Below, in pieces: positions 60,957 to 64,000 of a stretch of DNA of 64,000 bases. The stretch is from assembly GCA_038043285.1 (NCBI GenBank), contig JBBTCJ010000013.1, positions 23,076-87,075 of the forward strand. The letters run 5' to 3'. The DNA is from JBBTCJ01 sp038043285 (GTDB taxonomy: Bacteria; Planctomycetota; Phycisphaerae; UBA1845). A program made the position numbers and the translations under genes. The notes under the pieces were generated by a model. That model saw only the letters and a list, made by a program, of their open reading frames with translations. It did not search any database and was not told where the DNA came from. Positions within the stretch are counted from its first letter, which is position 1, and each line of letters starts with the position of its first letter.

Positions 60957-63059
60957 TCATTCACGCGGCGAACGTTGCGACGGCGAGCGGAGCCTGGAAC
61001 GTATCGCGCGCAACGAGGCGGCGACGTTTGGTGCAGCGAATAACCGCACCAGGGACGTCGACATGCGCCGACGCCAGCACGCGAAGCGATCGGGACCGAC
61101 GCCGGGAAGATTGACCGGAACGGTTTCCCCAGCCAGGTCATCCAGGAGAACCCCGACCAGGACGCAGGGAGTCTTCGCCAGAAAAGCGTGGACGGCGGAA
61201 AGCATCTCCACGGAACTCCACGCGTGCCGTCCCCTGGGCAGGCAGCCGGCGCGCTGCATGGCCGATCGCAACTCTCGACCGTCCTTCGAGCGCAGTCTCG
61301 CCTCACAGGTGTGCGCTTTCAATGCTGTCGCCCCTCCCACGCTCTTTCGCAATTCGAGATCGCTCCCCGCAAGGAAGCCCGCAAGAGGGACGTGATCGTG
61401 CGTGCTGCACGTGACCAACGCGTGGCGGGGATACTCGGAGGGTCGCGCGAATCGCCCTCTCGCGTCCTTTTGGAAGTACAACAATCGCGTGGAGAGGACT
61501 CCCCATTTTCGCAGCGTCTTGTCGAAGCCGCGGGGGACCGTGCCCAGGTCTTCGCCAACGATGATCGCGCGATGACGGACGCTTTCCACCGCCAGAACGC
61601 CGAAAAGTTCGTCCGCCGGGAACCGCACGTAGGCGCCTTCCGAAGACGGCCGACCGGCGGGAATCCAGAACTGCCTGGTCAGACCCATGACGTGATCGAT
61701 CCGCAACGCTCCGCCGTGCCGCAGGTTGGCGCGAAGCAAGTTGATCCAAGCCGCATACCCATTCTCGCGAAGGCGCAATGGATGCAGGGGGACGAGTTGC
61801 CAATCCTGGCCCTGCCGGGCCAAGGCGTCGGGCGGTGCGCCGAGGTGAACGCCGGCGGCGAACGCGTCCGGGTCCGCGTGAACGTCGAATCCGTCGGGGG
61901 CCGCGCCGACGGCCAAATCGTGGTACAGCCCGATCGACATTCCCGAAGCGCGGGCGCCTCGCTGCACCGCCCCAAGCTGCCGATCGACCTCGAACTGGAT
62001 GTACTTCTGATACTGCATTTCGCGGCCGCTCGTCCGCCGGCGCGGCCCGGCGGCGCCCGCGGCAAACGTTGCGTAGGCGTCCAGCATAGATGAACGCTCG
62101 GCGCAGTACCTTCGGAACGATCTGCCTCGCGCGGTCGGCCCGTGCTCGTCGTGGCGCTCGAACTCGGCGTAGCATGCGCGGAGCACTTGATCCTTCAACG
62201 ACCACGCCCGCTGATAGTCGATCAAGGCGGCATTGCGCGGTAACTCCTTCACCCCACTGTCGATGAGTTGCCGGGCGCGTGCGGAGGTCCGCGCCTCCGG
62301 TACCGACGCCAGGTCAATGTAGATCGGATTGTAAAACAGCCGGCTGCGCGGGCGGTAGGGGCTGACGTCGTCGCCGCGATTGCCCACCGCGTGCAACGGA
62401 TTGACGCCGACAAAGTCGAACCCCTTCCGGGCCGACCAATCCACGACGCACTGGAGGTCTCCCAGGTCGCCGACGCCGCGATGGGAGCCGCTGGCCAGGC
62501 TGTAAAGATTCGCCACAATCCCGCAACCCTTCGTCCGCCCCAACACCGCCGTCGGATTCACGCAGCGCGTCGGCGCGACAATCAGTGACTGCACCGAGCG
62601 TCGTGTCGCCTCGCCGCGCCGGACGGTTACGTCCAGCGTGTAATACCCCATCGGCAGGGCTTGGCGCAATGGAACGGTCACCCCCGGCGTGCGGAGGCCG
62701 ACCACCGCGGCACCCGACGCCTTGATCGTGCCCTGGTTCTCGCCCCGAATGGTCACCAGCCATTCGACAGCCCCCTGGAGCTCGCGCGGAAGGCGGAGTT
62801 CCACTCGAATCCGGCCGCGCGGAGAGCCTCGCATGACCCGTACGGGCGCAACCAGCCTCTCACGCTCCGCACGGCGTAGCCCTTGCAGCGCGGAATCCGC
62901 CAGAGTCTCGGTCGAGGCGTCAAACCCAAGGGCCTGGAGGAGCAGAACTCGCGTGGCGTCGGAGGTTGTCTGCCTCTTGCCCGTCGAATCCACGTAACCC
63001 GGAAGGATTCCAACGAGGTCGGCCAGGCGTCGAAGCGCGCCTCGGTGTGCATCGCTCAC
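60957..63059 (-). CDS. malQ: 4-alpha-glucanotransferase (amylomaltase, GH77)
   Basis: MalQ transfers glucan segments and processes glycogen or maltodextrins. The 700-residue product has an N-terminal beta-rich region (about 1-170) and the GH77 barrel. GVGDLGDLQCVVDW opens the barrel. Catalytic nucleophile D455 lies in ALRIDHVMGL, acid/base E503 in VGEDLGTVP, and D555 in STHDHVPLAGF. The start is GTG at 63059, overlapping the glgB stop as GTGA, so the two are coupled. Starts further upstream lack support. Confidence 0.95.
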   Translation of the reverse strand: MSDAHRGALRRLADLVGILPGYVDSTGKRQTTSDATRVLLLQALGFDASTETLADSALQGLRRAERERLVAPVRVMRGSPRGRIRVELRLPRELQGAVEWLVTIRGENQGTIKASGAAVVGLRTPGVTVPLRQALPMGYYTLDVTVRRGEATRRSVQSLIVAPTRCVNPTAVLGRTKGCGIVANLYSLASGSHRGVGDLGDLQCVVDWSARKGFDFVGVNPLHAVGNRGDDVSPYRPRSRLFYNPIYIDLASVPEARTSARARQLIDSGVKELPRNAALIDYQRAWSLKDQVLRACYAEFERHDEHGPTARGRSFRRYCAERSSMLDAYATFAAGAAGPRRRTSGREMQYQKYIQFEVDRQLGAVQRGARASGMSIGLYHDLAVGAAPDGFDVHADPDAFAAGVHLGAPPDALARQGQDWQLVPLHPLRLRENGYAAWINLLRANLRHGGALRIDHVMGLTRQFWIPAGRPSSEGAYVRFPADELFGVLAVESVRHRAIIVGEDLGTVPRGFDKTLRKWGVLSTRLLYFQKDARGRFARPSEYPRHALVTCSTHDHVPLAGFLAGSDLELRKSVGGATALKAHTCEARLRSKDGRELRSAMQRAGCLPRGRHAWSSVEMLSAVHAFLAKTPCVLVGVLLDDLAGETVPVNLPGVGPDRFACWRRRMSTSLVRLFAAPNVAASLRAIRSRLRSPSQRSPRE

Positions 63060-64000
63060 GAACGTAATTCCAAAACCAAAGCGCCAAGAGGTGGAAGCGA
63101 AAGCAACAGGGATTGCGCAAAGCCGTGGCACGGTACCCCCGACGTTGCGACGTCCTTCATGCCGGCGTACCCGCCGCCCCAGTATTCCGCCGCATCGCTG
63201 TTCACCCGCACGGCGTAGATTCCGGACCGCGGCGCCCCGACGCGATAACCCTCGCGCGGAACGGGCGTGAGGTTGAGCACCACCACCAGTTCATCGCCCT
63301 CCCAGCTTCGGCGGAAGCAGAGCACCGAGTTGTCCCGATCGTTGCAGTCGATCCAGCAGAAACTCTCGCTCTGCCGAGGCGAAGCCCAGAGGCAGCGATG
63401 CGAACGATACATCTGTCCCAGGGCGATCAGCAACGCTCGCAGACCCCGGCGCGGAGCCTCGTCGGCCAGGTGCCAATCCAGGCTGCCGGCAAAGTCCCAT
63501 TCGCGATAGGGCGCGAGTTCCGTCCCCATGAAAAGGAGCTTTCCACCGGGTCGCAGGTATTGATACGTGAGCAGAAGCCGCAGGTTGGCGAACCTCTGCC
63601 ACAAATCCCCCGGCATCTTCTCCAGCAACGATCGCTTCCCGTGCACCACCTCATCATGCGAGAGCGGCATGATAAAAGCCTCGGTATGTTCATACAGCAT
63701 GGCGAAGGTCAGGCGGTCGTGATGGTACTTGCGGTGTACGGGATCCTGGCTGAAGTACGAAAGAGTGTCGTGCATCCAGCCCATGTTCCATTTAAGCTGG
63801 AAACCAAGTCCGCCCTCGGAGGTCGGCTTCGTGACCCCCGACCACGATGTGGATTCCTCGGCGATCATGGCGCAGCCGGGGGCTTCCGCGGCGGCAACGG
63901 TGTTCACCGTGCGCAGGAGTTCAATGGCGTCGATGTCTTCCTTGCCGCCGAATTCATTCGGAAGCCACTCTCCCGCGCGCCGGCTGTAATCCAGGTACAG
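63056..64000 (-). CDS. glgB: 1,4-alpha-glucan branching enzyme, C-terminal part
   Basis: The visible 314 codons are the C-terminal part of GlgB; the start lies beyond the window. They begin LYLDYSRRAGEWLPNEFGG, which in homologues follows directly after the catalytic nucleophile Asp (outside the window). The catalytic acid Glu is in MIAEESTSW, and the transition-state Asp in PLSHDEVVHGK. The C-terminal beta domain has GDELVVVLNLTPVPREGY. It forms a glycogen operon with malQ. Confidence 0.96.
   Translation of the reverse strand: MYLDYSRRAGEWLPNEFGGKEDIDAIELLRTVNTVAAAEAPGCAMIAEESTSWSGVTKPTSEGGLGFQLKWNMGWMHDTLSYFSQDPVHRKYHHDRLTFAMLYEHTEAFIMPLSHDEVVHGKRSLLEKMPGDLWQRFANLRLLLTYQYLRPGGKLLFMGTELAPYREWDFAGSLDWHLADEAPRRGLRALLIALGQMYRSHRCLWASPRQSESFCWIDCNDRDNSVLCFRRSWEGDELVVVLNLTPVPREGYRVGAPRSGIYAVRVNSDAAEYWGGGYAGMKDVATSGVPCHGFAQSLLLSLPPLGALVLELRS

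Noticed and set aside
1..64000. Mobile elements, prophage or CRISPR arrays
   Set aside because: No transposase, integrase of the phage type, terminal inverted repeats or regular spacer-repeat pattern was seen. The only recombinase is a Xer type with housekeeping size.

Overview
The window is about 64 kb of GC-rich bacterial chromosome. Nearly all genes are on the minus strand. LpxK, GmhB, TatC, a TolB-less but clearly diderm gene set, a full flagellar export apparatus, an IPTL-type C-terminal sorting signal and a sulfatase-TPR lipoprotein point to a flagellated Gram-negative-type organism. The gene style (TPR-sulfatase, enlarged TatC, secreted cysteine-rich IPTL-CTERM protein) fits Planctomycetota, possibly a Phycisphaerae-like lineage; this is an inference, as no rRNA is present. 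No insertion sequence, prophage or CRISPR array was seen.

Layout. 1-1554: part of a complex I cluster in the unusual order nuoI-nuoA-nuoB, with a hairpin plus T-tract between nuoA and nuoB. 1830-5281: housekeeping genes (cinA, queF, an HExxH protein, a XerC/D recombinase). 5600-5766: tRNA-Leu(CAA) with a likely promoter. 5785-9951: envelope genes (gmhB with a membrane tail, an unassigned conserved gene, lpxK) and a MEMO1-family gene. 10124-41203: one minus-strand flagellar block of about 31 kb. In transcription order it reads TPR protein, FlgN-like chaperone, sensor kinase, sigma-54 activator, flgB, flgC, fliE, fliF, fliG, fliH, fliI, fliJ, a MotE-like gene, fliK, flgD, flgE, flbD, motA, motB, fliL, fliN, fliO, fliP, fliQ, fliR, flhB, flhA, flhF, flhG, a small membrane protein, fliA and a small hypothetical. 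A good sigma-54 promoter lies between the activator gene and flgB. No fliM is in the block, and FliN carries two FliM/FliY-like N-terminal motifs.

41478-49316: a small six-cysteine protein with a strong leader hairpin and terminator beside a methyltransferase, then a SAM hydroxide adenosyltransferase, tatC, a secreted protein, a TMTC-like membrane TPR protein and a small helical ORF. 49443-54438: a NatA/NatB-type ABC exporter whose permease is fused to a CPBP protease, fumC and an isolated rplU. 54842-60850: a cysteine-rich IPTL-CTERM protein, an Lnt-like membrane protein and the sulfatase-TPR lipoprotein. 60957-64000: glycogen enzymes malQ and glgB (cut by the window end).

Other signals include an intergenic repeat family with six copies, two perfect 11-bp inverted repeats, and three genes whose -10 boxes sit 6-9 nt before ATG, suggesting leaderless transcripts. 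The most worthwhile leads are the six-Cys protein/methyltransferase locus, the dispersed repeat family, the FliM-less block with its modified FliN, and the flagellar sigma-54 promoter.
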